Positions 54,215 through 63,106 of a stretch of DNA of 64,000 nucleotides are shown here, in pieces. The stretch is from Streptomyces sp. NBC_00370 (lineage in GTDB: Bacteria > Actinomycetota > Actinomycetes > Streptomycetales > Streptomycetaceae). Position numbers and translations under genes: made by a program. The stretch's first letter is position 1; each line of letters starts with the position of its first letter. The stretch is taken from positions 1,850,501-1,914,500 of the forward strand of contig NZ_CP107968.1 of assembly GCF_036084755.1 (NCBI RefSeq), written 5' to 3'. The notes under the pieces were generated by a model. The model had not been told where the DNA came from, made no database searches, and saw only the letters and a list, made by a program, of their open reading frames with translations.

Positions 54215-55096
54215 TCAGACCGGCGGCCACGGGATCGCGGGCCACTGGCCGGACGGCTCGGGGTGGCGGCCCGTGTGGCGCAGCTCACGTACCCGCGCGC
54301 GGACGGCCTCCGTCTCGGCGGGGGTGATCAGCGCGGCCAGCCGGGTGGCCAGCGGGGCGCCTTCGGCCAGCTCGTCGGTCAGCCGGGCCAGCACCGCCAG
54401 CGCCTCGTCGGTCAGCGGCTCGCCGGCCCAGCCCCAGAGCAGGGTGCGCAGCTTGTCCTCCACGTTGAAGGTCACGCCGTGGTCGATGGCGTACAGCCGC
54501 CCGTCGGGGGCGGGCAGCAGGTGGCCGCCCTTGCGGTCGCCGTTGTTGATGACCGCGTCGAGTACGGCGAGGCGGCGCAGCCGCTCGTCGTCGGCGTGCA
54601 CCAGCAGCGCCGTCCGGTCCTCGCCCACGTCGGCGAGGCCGACGGCCTTCCAGCCCTCGCCGGGCTCGTCGCCCTCGACGAGCGCCAGGAGCGCGCCCGG
54701 CTCCTCGGTCTCGGCTTCGCCGTCGCCGTCTCCGTCGGCTTCGGCGTCCTCAGTCTGCGTGTCGATCCAGAGCTGGCACATGCCCTGGCCGTACGGGCCC
54801 TCGCGCAGCACGGTGGGCGGCACCAGACCCCAGCCGGTCGCCTCGGAGACCTCGTAGGCCGCGACCTCGCGCTGGGCGAGCGTCCCGTCGGGGAAGTCCC
54901 ACAGGGGCCGCTCCCCCGCCACGGGCTTGTAGACGCAGTGCGCCTCCTGGCCCTCGTACGCGACGGAGCAGTAGATCACGGCGTTGGACGCCTCGCGGAT
55001 CTGGCCGCGTACGGTCAGCTCGCCCTTGGTGAGCAGATCCAGCACGGTCACGGTCCCCGTCACGCGTCCCGGCGGTATCCGTTCTGGCGCGGGCAT
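54215..55096 (-). CDS. SCO1664-family protein, PI3/PI4-kinase-like
   Basis: About 293 residues from the ATG at 55096 (GGAAGGA upstream), giving a 37-bp overlap with the DUF3090 gene; a GTG at 55063 (GTGA overlap) is the alternative. Kinase-like motifs: AHCVYKPVAGERPLWDFPDG (ATP-binding Lys), LDAVINNGDRKGGHLL (catalytic Asp) and YAIDHGVTF (metal-binding, in place of DFG). A conserved actinobacterial family without known substrate. An acidic insert (TEDAEADGDGDGEAETEEP) interrupts the N-lobe to C-lobe path. Confidence 0.9.
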   Translation of the reverse strand: MPAPERIPPGRVTGTVTVLDLLTKGELTVRGQIREASNAVIYCSVAYEGQEAHCVYKPVAGERPLWDFPDGTLAQREVAAYEVSEATGWGLVPPTVLREGPYGQGMCQLWIDTQTEDAEADGDGDGEAETEEPGALLALVEGDEPGEGWKAVGLADVGEDRTALLVHADDERLRRLAVLDAVINNGDRKGGHLLPAPDGRLYAIDHGVTFNVEDKLRTLLWGWAGEPLTDEALAVLARLTDELAEGAPLATRLAALITPAETEAVRARVRELRHTGRHPEPSGQWPAIPWPPV

Positions 55097-55650
55097 ACGT
55101 GTCCTTCCGGATCGAGCGGCAGACTGCACAGCGGACACGGCGGCCGGCCCGCGTTGACCACGTCAAGCGCGCGCTTGGCGAACGCCCTGGCCTGGGCCCC
55201 GGAGAGCCGTACGCGCAGCATCGGCGGACCGTTCTCGTCGTCCTGGAGCATCCGCTCCTCGGCCTCGGCGAGATCCTCGTCGGTGTCGGCGTCCAGCTCG
55301 ACCAGCGCCTGGGCCTCGATGATCATGCGCTGCTCGTCGCCGTCCCAGGCGAGCGCCATCGTGCCGACCCTGAACTCCTCCTCGACCGGTGCGTCGAGCG
55401 GGGCCGAGTCGGCGACGGCCGGCGACGCGACGGCGGGAACGGGTGCGTTGCCGCCGGTACGGCGGACGACCTCGTCCAGCAGCTCGTCGATCCGCTCGGC
55501 CAACGCCGCCACCTGGGTCTTCTCCAGGGCGACGCTGGTGACGCGCCCTGCGGCGGAAGCCTGCAGGAAGAACGTACGGCGTCCAGGCAGCCCGACCGTA
55601 CCGGCCACGAAACGGTCCGGTGGGTCGTAGAGGAACACCTGACGGGACAA
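55060..55650 (-). CDS. DUF3090-family protein
   Basis: About 196 residues from a TTG at 55650 (AAGGGAG upstream). Start LSRQVFLYDPPDRFVAGTVG, then a beta-rich domain (RRTFFLQASAAGRVTSVALE, FRVGTMALAWDGDEQRMIIEA) and MLRVRLSGAQARAFAKRALD. The C-terminus has CPLCSLPLDPEGHVCP, a likely zinc-binding Cys set. Function is unknown, but the gene accompanies the SCO1664-type kinase and histidine phosphatase in actinobacteria. It overlaps the following gene. Confidence 0.9.
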   Translation of the reverse strand: MSRQVFLYDPPDRFVAGTVGLPGRRTFFLQASAAGRVTSVALEKTQVAALAERIDELLDEVVRRTGGNAPVPAVASPAVADSAPLDAPVEEEFRVGTMALAWDGDEQRMIIEAQALVELDADTDEDLAEAEERMLQDDENGPPMLRVRLSGAQARAFAKRALDVVNAGRPPCPLCSLPLDPEGHVCPRQNGYRRDA

Positions 55651-55774
55651 CGTCCTGTCTCCCTTGGGAATCGATGAAGAACGGAAACGAAAACGGAAAG
55701 GGGCGGTCCGGGGGGGCCCGGGAGACCCCGGGATCACGCCGCGGACGGCGCGTCCACCCTACTGCGCCGAGCGA

Positions 55775-56491
55775 TCACGGTGCTCCCGCGCCGCCCCCTA
55801 CAACACCGGCTCCGTCGCTGCCCTTCCCGGCTTCGGCTTCGCCCTCGGCGGAAGCCTCGCGCGGCACGAAGCCGCTGAGGTCGCCCGTGTCGCCGAGGCG
55901 CATCACGAAGGGGCGTACCCGGGTGTAGCGGACGGCGGTCACGGAGCAGGGATCGACATGGATCCGCTGGAAGAGATCGAGGTGCATCCCGAGCGCGTCG
56001 GCCACCAGCGCCTTGATGATGTCGCCGTGCGAGCACATCAGGAACACGGCGTCCTGGCCGTGCTCCTCCTCCACGCGGGCGTTCCACTCCCGTACGGCTT
56101 CGACGGCGCGGGCCTGCATGGCGCGCATCGACTCACCGCCGGGAAAGGCGGCGGCCGACGGGTGCTGCTGGACGACCTCCATCAGCGGGTCGTCGCTCAG
56201 CTCGGCGAGTTTGCGCCCCGTCCAGTCGCCGTAGTGGCACTCGCCGATCCGCTCGTCCTCGCGCAGCTGGAGTTCCGGCCTGGCGTCGAGCAGCGGCGCC
56301 AGCGTCTCGCGGCAGCGCTGCAACGGGCTGGAGACGACGGCGGCGATCGGTACGCCGTCGAGCCGCCCGGGCAGCGCGGCCGCCTGGGCGGCGCCCCGCT
56401 CGTCGAGGGCGACGTCCGGCGTCCAGCCCGCGAGCAGCCCGGCGGTGTTGGCGGTGGACCGTCCGTGACGGACGAGGATCAGCGTGGCCAT
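55775..56491 (-). CDS. Histidine phosphatase family protein (phosphoglycerate-mutase-like)
   Basis: About 238 residues from the ATG at 56491; an upstream extension runs across a large hairpin and is not credible. Active-site motif LILVRHGRST (His8) and the second-site CSHGDIIKALVADALGM; an SSPLQRCRETL block binds phosphate. The tail is Gly/Ala-rich. Ortholog of the mycobacterial gene at the same position after the DUF3090 and SCO1664-type genes. Substrate unknown. Confidence 0.92.
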   Translation of the reverse strand: MATLILVRHGRSTANTAGLLAGWTPDVALDERGAAQAAALPGRLDGVPIAAVVSSPLQRCRETLAPLLDARPELQLREDERIGECHYGDWTGRKLAELSDDPLMEVVQQHPSAAAFPGGESMRAMQARAVEAVREWNARVEEEHGQDAVFLMCSHGDIIKALVADALGMHLDLFQRIHVDPCSVTAVRYTRVRPFVMRLGDTGDLSGFVPREASAEGEAEAGKGSDGAGVVGGGAGAP

Positions 56492-56505
56492 GCCCGTCAG
56501 CCTAA

Positions 56506-56579
56506 CGACCCGCCGCCGGCCGGTCGGCGGCGGTCGGCGGTCGACCGCCGAGGGTCGCCGACCGGCCGGCGGCGGGTCG
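56506..56579. repeat. Nested 74-nt inverted repeat in a divergent intergenic gap
   Basis: Outer 24-bp arms are exact complements (56506-56529 and 56556-56579); between them is a 16-bp perfect palindrome CGGCGGTCGACCGCCG (56535-56550). Lies between the histidine phosphatase (start 56491) and corA (start 56625). Confidence 0.9.
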
Positions 56580-56624
56580 GCCGTCGAGGGGCGATGACGA
56601 GTGAGGTCCCCCGGACCGGGAAGA

Positions 56625-57632
56625 ATGCCAGCCGTGATCGTGGACTGTGCCATCTACCGCGACGGACACCGCACCGACGGACCCGCCGACTTCTCCGACG
56701 CCCTGGCCGAGGCGCGTTCCTCGGGGGACGCCTTCCTGTGGCTCGGGCTGCACGAGCCGACGGAGGTGGAGTTCGAGACGGTGAGCAGCGAGTTCGGGCT
56801 CCATCCGCTCGCCGTCGAGGACGCGCTGACCGCGCACCAGCGGCCCAAGCTGGAGATCTACGACGATTCGCTGTTCACGGTCATCAAGCCGGTCGCCTAC
56901 GAGGCGGCGACCGACGACGTCTCGACGGGCGAGGTGATGGTCTTCATCGGCGACTCGTTCGTGGTGACGGTCAGGCACGGCGAGATCTCCCCGCTCGCCG
57001 CTGTCCGCAAGCGGCTCGAAGGGGACCCGGAGATCCTGAAGCGGGGTCCGACCGCCGTGCTGTACGCCATCAGCGACGCGGTGGTCGACAACTACATCGA
57101 CGTGGCCGACGAGCTCCAGGTCGACCTGGAGGAGCTGGAGGCGGAGGTCTTCGCACCGGGCATCTCGGGCCCGGCCAAGGGGTCCGGCACGTCGACGGCG
57201 GCGCAGATCTACAACTTCAAGCGGCAGGTGCTGGAGTTCCGTCGCGCCACGGGGCCGCTGGCGATGCCCATGGCCCGGCTGACGGACCAGGAGGTGCCGT
57301 TCGTGAACGAGGAGTCCCGGCCGTTCTTCCGGGACGTCAACGACCACCTGACACATGCGAACGAGCAGGTCGAAGGGCTCGACCGGCTGCTCTCCGACAT
57401 TCTGTCCGCGCATCTGGCGCAGATGGGTGTGCGGCAGAACGACGACATGCGGAAGATCTCGGCGTGGGCGGCCATGGCGGCGGTGCCCACGCTGGTGGCG
57501 GGCATCTACGGGATGAACTTCGACCACATGCCCGAGCTGCACTGGGTCTGGGGCTACCCCGCGGTGATCGCCCTGATGGCCACGGCCGTCATCAGCCTGC
57601 ACCGGACGTTCAAGCGGCGCGGCTGGCTCTGA
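56625..57632 (+). CDS. corA: CorA-type magnesium/cobalt channel
   Basis: About 335 residues; the start may instead be a GTG at 56634. Large cytoplasmic N-domain, then the CorA hallmark AGIYGMNFDHMPE (GMN) in the loop between two C-terminal transmembrane helices, ending RTFKRRGWL. Forms a pentameric Mg2+/Co2+ channel. Divergent from the histidine phosphatase with a large hairpin between. Confidence 0.94.
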   Translation: MPAVIVDCAIYRDGHRTDGPADFSDALAEARSSGDAFLWLGLHEPTEVEFETVSSEFGLHPLAVEDALTAHQRPKLEIYDDSLFTVIKPVAYEAATDDVSTGEVMVFIGDSFVVTVRHGEISPLAAVRKRLEGDPEILKRGPTAVLYAISDAVVDNYIDVADELQVDLEELEAEVFAPGISGPAKGSGTSTAAQIYNFKRQVLEFRRATGPLAMPMARLTDQEVPFVNEESRPFFRDVNDHLTHANEQVEGLDRLLSDILSAHLAQMGVRQNDDMRKISAWAAMAAVPTLVAGIYGMNFDHMPELHWVWGYPAVIALMATAVISLHRTFKRRGWL

Positions 57633-57674
57633 GCCGGACGGCAGCCCGGCCCGGCCGGTCCAGCGCGGTCCGGC

Positions 57675-58460
57675 TCAGAAGACGGGCGCGGCGGTGGCGG
57701 GGCCGCCGAGCGCGTCGCGCCGCTCCGGCATGGCGAGCCGGACCATCCGGCGCCAGCCGCCGGTCCGCTCGACGCCGTACATCGCGTTGATGCCGACCCG
57801 CAGCAGCGCGGCCTTGGGCGCCGGCCAGCCGAGGATGCGGCCCATGTGGTCCATCACGGCGAGGCTCACCTGGCGGTAGACCTGGATCTCGGCGCGGGCG
57901 CACTCGCTCAGCGCGGTGTGGATCGTCCTGCCGTGGCCGAGCCCGGCGAGCCGCAGCAGTTCCTCGTTGGAGTACGCGAGGTGGTTGTCCTCGTCGTTGC
58001 TGATCATCCTGACGGCCTTGCCGACCTCGGGGTCGTCGCCGAAGTACTTGCGCAGCATCACCATCTGGTCGCTGGCCCGCTGCTCGGTGACCCGGCTGTG
58101 CGAGAGGTAGATGACGATGTCCCGCTCGGTGAGCGGTTCGTCGCGGCGCAGCTTCTCGTGCGCGAGCCCGATGCCGCGCCGCTCCAGCAGGGCGGTGTAG
58201 TCGGTCTCCTGCGGGATGTCGACGGCGGGCAGGCCGCGCTTCTTGAGCAGCGCCTGGAAGAGCCGGCCGTGCTTGTCCTCGTCGGCGCCGTGCCGGGCGA
58301 TCTTGGGCGCGAGGTCCCGCATGCCCGCGGGGACCAGCGCCGCGATCCTGCCGTTCTCCCAGCCGCCCTGGGCCTCGCCGCTGGCGGCGATGGAGCAGAA
58401 GAGCTGGAAGGCGCGGTCGTTGTCGAGCATTTCTCTGAACAGGCTTCGGGCCGAGAGCAT
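57675..58460 (-). CDS. Ferritin-like di-iron protein
   Basis: About 261 residues from the ATG at 58460 (GGAGG at eight bases); the GTG three codons earlier sits inside the ribosome site. Alpha-helical with two DEDxH motifs (ADEDKHGRLF, SNDEDNHLAY) and further Glu residues that fit a di-iron centre. Resembles ferritin-like or fatty-acid desaturase-like proteins of actinobacteria. Function unknown; iron handling or an oxidation is plausible. Confidence 0.88.
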   Translation of the reverse strand: MLSARSLFREMLDNDRAFQLFCSIAASGEAQGGWENGRIAALVPAGMRDLAPKIARHGADEDKHGRLFQALLKKRGLPAVDIPQETDYTALLERRGIGLAHEKLRRDEPLTERDIVIYLSHSRVTEQRASDQMVMLRKYFGDDPEVGKAVRMISNDEDNHLAYSNEELLRLAGLGHGRTIHTALSECARAEIQVYRQVSLAVMDHMGRILGWPAPKAALLRVGINAMYGVERTGGWRRMVRLAMPERRDALGGPATAAPVF

Positions 58461-58713
58461 CACTGCCACCTCCGTACAGAACCGACGTCCGCCGGATCCG
58501 AGTCAAAGCGGGTACGGGGCGGCAGGCAACAGGTGCGGGGCAGGACTGCTCCATACGAAGGACACGGAAGGTGCGCCGGAGGGCGTAACCGAGCGGCGTC
58601 CGGAGGCGTTGTTCCGCATGACGGCCGTGGCGGGGAAGACCCCCGAGCCCCCACCACGGCCGCAGACTTCCGCCGGCCCGACCCGGGCCGGGCGTTCGCC
58701 GGCCGGGCCGGGC

Positions 58714-59766
58714 TCAGGACACGAGCCCGGCCCGCTCCAGTGCGTCGGTGCCGACCCGCAGCGCGGCCAGCCGCTCGTCGAGCGTGAAGCCCGCGGGGGC
58801 CAGGGTGAGGGTGGTGACACCGGCCGCCGCGTACGCCTGCATCCGGTCGGCGATCCGCTCGACGGAGCCCAGCAGCGTGGTCGAGTCGATGAGCTGGTGC
58901 GGTACGGCGGCGGCGGCGCCGGTCTTGTCGCCCGCCAGGTACTTGTCCTGGATCTCGGCCGCCTCCTTCTCGTACCCCATGCGCCGGGCGAGCTGGTTGT
59001 AGAAGTTCTGCTTGCGGCTGCCCATGCCGCCCACGTACAGCGCGGTGTACGGGCGGAAGACGTCCGCCAGTGCCTGGACGTCGTCGCCGACGGCGAGGGG
59101 CAGCGTGGGGCACACGTCGAACCCGTCCATCGTGAGCCCGGCCTTGGCGCGGCCGGCCCGCAGATGCGTGATCGCGGTGTCCTCCAGATGCTCGGCCGAG
59201 GGGAAGATCAGCAGGGCGCCGTCGGCGATCTCGCCGGTCTGCTCCAGGTTCTTCGGGCCGATCGCCGCGATGTAGAGCGGGATGTGCTCGCGCTGCGGGT
59301 GGACCGTGAGCTTGAGCGGCTTGCCCGGCCCGTCCGGCAGCGGCAGTGTCCAGTGCTCGCCCTCGAACGACAGCCGCTCGCGGGACATCGCGCGGCGGAC
59401 GATCTCGACGTACTCGCGGGTGCGGGCCAGCGGCTTGTCGAACTTGACGCCGTACCAGCCCTCGGAGACCTGCGGGCCCGACACTCCGAGGCCGAGCCGG
59501 AACCGGCCGCCGGAGAGCGAGTCGAGGGTGGCGGCTGTCATGGCGGTCATCGCGGGCTGGCGGGCCGGGATTTGCAGGATCGCCGAGCCGACGTCGATGG
59601 ACTCGGTCTGCGCCGCCACCCAGGTCAGCACGGTGGGAGCGTCGGATCCGTACGCCTCGGCGGCCCAGCAGACGTCGTAGCCGAGCCGGTCGGCCTCCTG
59701 CGCGACGGCCAGGTTGTCGCTGTCCATCCCCGCGCCCCAGTAGCCGAGGTTGATGCCGAGCCGCAT
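58714..59766 (-). CDS. LLM-class F420-dependent oxidoreductase
   Basis: 350 residues, luciferase-like TIM barrel. RLGINLGYWGAGMDSDNLAVA, AEAYGSDAPTVLTWVA, GRFRLGLGVSGPQVSEGWYG and IAAIGPKNLEQTGEIADG are motifs of F420-dependent family members. Reduces an unknown substrate with F420H2. Followed by a GC-rich stretch that may form an imperfect terminator. Confidence 0.92.
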   Translation of the reverse strand: MRLGINLGYWGAGMDSDNLAVAQEADRLGYDVCWAAEAYGSDAPTVLTWVAAQTESIDVGSAILQIPARQPAMTAMTAATLDSLSGGRFRLGLGVSGPQVSEGWYGVKFDKPLARTREYVEIVRRAMSRERLSFEGEHWTLPLPDGPGKPLKLTVHPQREHIPLYIAAIGPKNLEQTGEIADGALLIFPSAEHLEDTAITHLRAGRAKAGLTMDGFDVCPTLPLAVGDDVQALADVFRPYTALYVGGMGSRKQNFYNQLARRMGYEKEAAEIQDKYLAGDKTGAAAAVPHQLIDSTTLLGSVERIADRMQAYAAAGVTTLTLAPAGFTLDERLAALRVGTDALERAGLVS

Positions 59767-59884
59767 AACCGCTCCCTTCCCTTACCGACGAGTAACGTCC
59801 TTGTGCGGGGACTCTAGCGCGCGCCGCCGCTCGCGTCAGCGGCGCGTTGTCCACAGCCCTCTCTCCCTGTGCGGTCCTGGCCAG

Positions 59885-59890
59885 TAATCT
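59885..59890 (+). promoter_or_regulatory. -10 box of a leaderless promoter (aldo/keto reductase)
   Basis: TAATCT, eight bases before the ATG at 59899, no Shine-Dalgarno. Confidence 0.55.
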
Positions 59891-59898
59891 CAGCCACC

Positions 59899-60879
59899 AT
59901 GGAGCAGAGGCATCTCGGCCGTACCGGCCTGCGTGTGTCCAGGATCGGGCTCGGCACCCTGACGTGGGGCAGGGACACCGACGAGCACGACGCGGCCCAG
60001 CAGTTGAAGACGTTCTGGGAGGCCGGCGGCACCCTGGTGGACACGGCGGACGTGTACGGCGGCGGGGAGTCGGAGTATCTGCTGGGCCAGCTCGTCGAGC
60101 GGCTGGTGCCCCGCAGGGATCTGATCATCGGGACCAAGGCCGGCAGTGTGCCGGACCCCGACCGGCGCTTCGACGGGTCGCGCGGACATCTGCTCGCCGC
60201 GCTGGACGCCTCGCTCGCCCGGCTCGGCACCGACTACGTGGACCTGTGGCAGGTCCACGCCTTCGACACCGAGACGCCGCTCGAAGAGACGCTGCACGCG
60301 CTGGACATCGCCGTCACCAGCGGCCGGGCGCGCTACGCGGGGGTGTCGAACTTCTGCGGCTGGCAGCTCGCCAAGGCGGCGACCTGGCAGCTCGCGCAGC
60401 CCGGCATACGCACGCGCCTCGCCAGCACACAGATGGAGTACTCGCTGTTGCAGCGCGGCGTCGAGCGCGAGGTGCTGCCGGCGGCGCTGGACCTGGGCGT
60501 GGGCCTGCTGCCCTCGTCGCCACTCGGCCGCGGGGTGCTCACCGGCAAGTACCGGCACGCCACGCCCGCCGACTCGCGGGGCGCTTCCGACATGGCGCTG
60601 TTCGTCGAGCCGTATCTGGACGAGGCGGCGAGCCGGATCGTGGACGCGGTGGTGACCGCGGCCGACGGGCTCGCCACGACCCCGCTGGAGGTCGCGCTGG
60701 CCTGGGTCAGGGACCGCCCGGGGGTGGTGGCCCCCATCGTCGGCGCGCGGAACGCGCAGCAGCTCGCGGCCGCGTTGTCAGTGGAGAGCCTTAGTCTTCC
60801 TGACGAGATCCGCCAAGCGCTGGACGATGTGTCGGCGCCCGTTCACCGCTATCCCGACCAGGACTGGAGCACGCTGTGA
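59899..60879 (+). CDS. Aldo/keto reductase
   Basis: About 326 residues from the ATG at 59899. AKR barrel: VDTADVYGGGESEYLLGQL (catalytic Asp/Tyr), DLIIGTKAG (Lys), YVDLWQVHAFD (His) and the NADPH site near PIVGARNAQQL. Its stop overlaps the GTG of the RecD2-like gene (GTGA), so the two are coupled though unrelated in apparent function. Confidence 0.93.
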   Translation: MEQRHLGRTGLRVSRIGLGTLTWGRDTDEHDAAQQLKTFWEAGGTLVDTADVYGGGESEYLLGQLVERLVPRRDLIIGTKAGSVPDPDRRFDGSRGHLLAALDASLARLGTDYVDLWQVHAFDTETPLEETLHALDIAVTSGRARYAGVSNFCGWQLAKAATWQLAQPGIRTRLASTQMEYSLLQRGVEREVLPAALDLGVGLLPSSPLGRGVLTGKYRHATPADSRGASDMALFVEPYLDEAASRIVDAVVTAADGLATTPLEVALAWVRDRPGVVAPIVGARNAQQLAAALSVESLSLPDEIRQALDDVSAPVHRYPDQDWSTL

Positions 60880-63023
60880 GTACGGACCACGAGACCGTGG
60901 ACGAGACCCCGGATGCGGCGGCCCCGGACGCCGTGGAGACGGACGCGGTGGGTACGGACGCTGCCGGGACGGACGCTGCGGGTACGGACGCGACGGCCGC
61001 AGAGGCGGCGGCGCCCTCCGAGGCCGAGGCCGAGCTGGCCGCCCAGCGGGAGCTGCGGGAGCGCATCGAGCAGCGCAAGGCCGAGAAGGACGGGCCCATC
61101 GCCGCGGGGACGAAACTGAACGGGAAGGCGGCCGATCTGCTCGCCGCCGTACGGGCGGTGGAGAGCGGCGAGAAGGTCGACCCGGCCCTGTTGGCACCGC
61201 CAGCGCCCGCGCCGGTGGCAGAGCGGGCAGCCGCCGCTCCCGCGCCCGCCGCTGTTCCCGAGCCCGCCGCAGGCCCTGCCGCCGCGCCGGGGGCGGTGGC
61301 GGCCGTACGGGCCGTGCTGACCGAGGGCGGCGCGCCCGAGGAGCTGGCGGGGCCCGTCTGCGCCACGCTCGGCGAGCGCGGGGCCGACGTGCTGCGCGAG
61401 GACCCCTGGCAGCTGCTGTCCGTGCCCGGTGTCCGCCCCGAGCAGGCCGACGGTTTCGCGCGGGCGCTGCTCGGCCCCGCGTGCGGTCCCGGCGACGAGC
61501 GGCGCGCTGCGGCGCTCGTCGGCTGGCTGCTGGAGCAGGCGGCGCTGCGGGGACACACCGCGCTCGACTCGTCGGCGGTGCGCAAGGCGCTGGCCGGCCA
61601 GGGTGTGCCGGACCCCGACGAGGCGTTGCAGCACGCCATCGCCGAGGGAGCGGTCCTGGTCTTCCAGGACGGCCTCGACGAGGAGGCCGAGGCCCTGACG
61701 GGTGAGGGGGCCGACGAGAGCGCCGACGAGCCGGCGGACGGCGCCTCCGAGACCGCGCCGGTCCCGGTGCTGCTGGGGCTCGACCGGTACGCCCTCGCGG
61801 AGGAGAGCCTGGCCGACGGGCTCGCGCGGCTGGTCAAGACCGGCCCCGACGCCTCCTGGGAGGAGGCGGCAGGCGCCGCGGGCTCACCGTCGGCGGGCGA
61901 ACTGATCCGTGCCGCCGCCGGGCACGGGCTCGTGCTGCACACGGGCGGTGAGGCGGCGCGCGCGGAGCCGGTGGAGCTGGCGGAGGCCGCGCGTGCGCTC
62001 GGTCTGCGCGCGGTCGTCGCCGCGCACAGCGAGAACGGCCGCGAGCGGCTGGGCGGCGCGGCCGTCACCGTCGCCGGACTGCTCTCCGGCGCCGAGGGTC
62101 CCGGCCGGGACAGCGACGGGCTCTTCGCGCTCGACCTGCTGGTGGTGCTGGACGCGCCGCAGCTGGACGTGGAGACGGCGGCGATGCTCGTGGAGTCGCT
62201 CCCCGACGGCGGCCGGCTGGTGCTCAGCGGTGATCCGGGTGTGCTGTGGTCGGCGGGCGCTGGACGGGTGTTCGCCGATCTGCTGGCCGCCCGGGTGTGC
62301 CCGCAGATCGCGTCCCGTACGCCCGATCCGGGCCCGGTGGGCGAGCTGGTCTCCGGCATCGGCGTGGGCGAGCTGAACCAGGTCCCGGCGCCCGGCAAGG
62401 AGGTTGTGATCGTCCCGGTGCGGGACGCGGGCGAGGCGGTGCACCGGACGGTGCAGCTGGTCGCCGAGTCCGTACCGCGCGCGTTCGGTGTGACGGCCGA
62501 GCAGACGCAGGTGATCACGGTGGGCCACGGCGGCGCCGCGGGTACCCGCGCGCTCAACGCGGCGCTCAAGCAGCGTCTCCAGCCGGGCCCCGGCCGGTTC
62601 GGCGGCTTCGACCCGGGCGACCGGATCGCGTACGTACCGGCGCCCGGCAGGACGCTGCAAGGATCGGTGGTGTCGGCCGACGCGGACGGCCTGCACCTCG
62701 ACTGCGCCGGGGTGCCGGTCGTGGTCCCGAAGGAGCGCGTCGAATCGGCGGTCCGGCACGGCTGGGCCCTGACCGCACACCAGGCGGCCGGCATGCGCTG
62801 GCCCGCCGCGGTCGTGGTACTCCCGGGCGACGCGGCCCAGGGGCTGAGCCGCCCCTGGGTCTACACGGCCTTCAGCCGCGGCGACCGCCACCTCTCGGTG
62901 GTCCACGGCGCCGACCAGGCCCTTGCCCACGCGGTGGCCCAGATCCCGTCCCAGGACCGCACCACCCGCCTGCGCCCGCTGCTGGAAGGACTACTGGCAC
63001 CGGCACCGACGGCGGCCGGCTAG
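60876..63023 (+). CDS. RecD2-like helicase homolog with lost ATPase motifs
   Basis: 715 residues, GTG in a GTGA overlap. N-terminal disordered part has TDAAG repeats. The RecD2 helix-hairpin-helix region (EDPWQLLSVPGVRPEQADGF) is at about 175-195. The helicase core keeps the fold but not its chemistry: no GxGK(S/T) Walker A; Walker B DE is LDA (Asp426-Ala427, VVLDAPQLD); motif III GDPGVLW has lost Gln (from 452). Motif VI YTAFSRGDRHLSVV keeps Arg668. It should bind DNA but not hydrolyse ATP. Probable structural or regulatory relative. Confidence 0.85.
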   Translation: MSTDHETVDETPDAAAPDAVETDAVGTDAAGTDAAGTDATAAEAAAPSEAEAELAAQRELRERIEQRKAEKDGPIAAGTKLNGKAADLLAAVRAVESGEKVDPALLAPPAPAPVAERAAAAPAPAAVPEPAAGPAAAPGAVAAVRAVLTEGGAPEELAGPVCATLGERGADVLREDPWQLLSVPGVRPEQADGFARALLGPACGPGDERRAAALVGWLLEQAALRGHTALDSSAVRKALAGQGVPDPDEALQHAIAEGAVLVFQDGLDEEAEALTGEGADESADEPADGASETAPVPVLLGLDRYALAEESLADGLARLVKTGPDASWEEAAGAAGSPSAGELIRAAAGHGLVLHTGGEAARAEPVELAEAARALGLRAVVAAHSENGRERLGGAAVTVAGLLSGAEGPGRDSDGLFALDLLVVLDAPQLDVETAAMLVESLPDGGRLVLSGDPGVLWSAGAGRVFADLLAARVCPQIASRTPDPGPVGELVSGIGVGELNQVPAPGKEVVIVPVRDAGEAVHRTVQLVAESVPRAFGVTAEQTQVITVGHGGAAGTRALNAALKQRLQPGPGRFGGFDPGDRIAYVPAPGRTLQGSVVSADADGLHLDCAGVPVVVPKERVESAVRHGWALTAHQAAGMRWPAAVVVLPGDAAQGLSRPWVYTAFSRGDRHLSVVHGADQALAHAVAQIPSQDRTTRLRPLLEGLLAPAPTAAG

Positions 63024-63037
63024 GGCCTAGGGCGGGG

Positions 63038-63105
63038 GCCGGGGCTCGCGGGGGGCGGCACACCGCGAGGTGCCGGCCCCGGCGCCGCGCCGCGCGCGCG
63101 GCGCC
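63038..63105. terminator. Two hairpins between convergent genes
   Basis: A bulged hairpin (63038-63083; GCCGGGGC, CTCGCGG with CCGCGAG, GCCCCGGC) and a 10-bp hairpin GGCGCCGCGC / GCGCGGCGCC (63081-63105). Confidence 0.7.
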
Positions 63106-63106
63106 G

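Noticed and set aside
55650..55737. Extension of the DUF3090 gene to an upstream start
   Set aside because: Adds only low-complexity Arg/Phe/Pro sequence; the TTG at 55650 has a good AAGGGAG site.
58470..58713. Possible short gene between the ferritin-like and LLM genes
   Set aside because: Open frames here are short and without a ribosome site or recognised motif; the end is a GC-rich imperfect hairpin.
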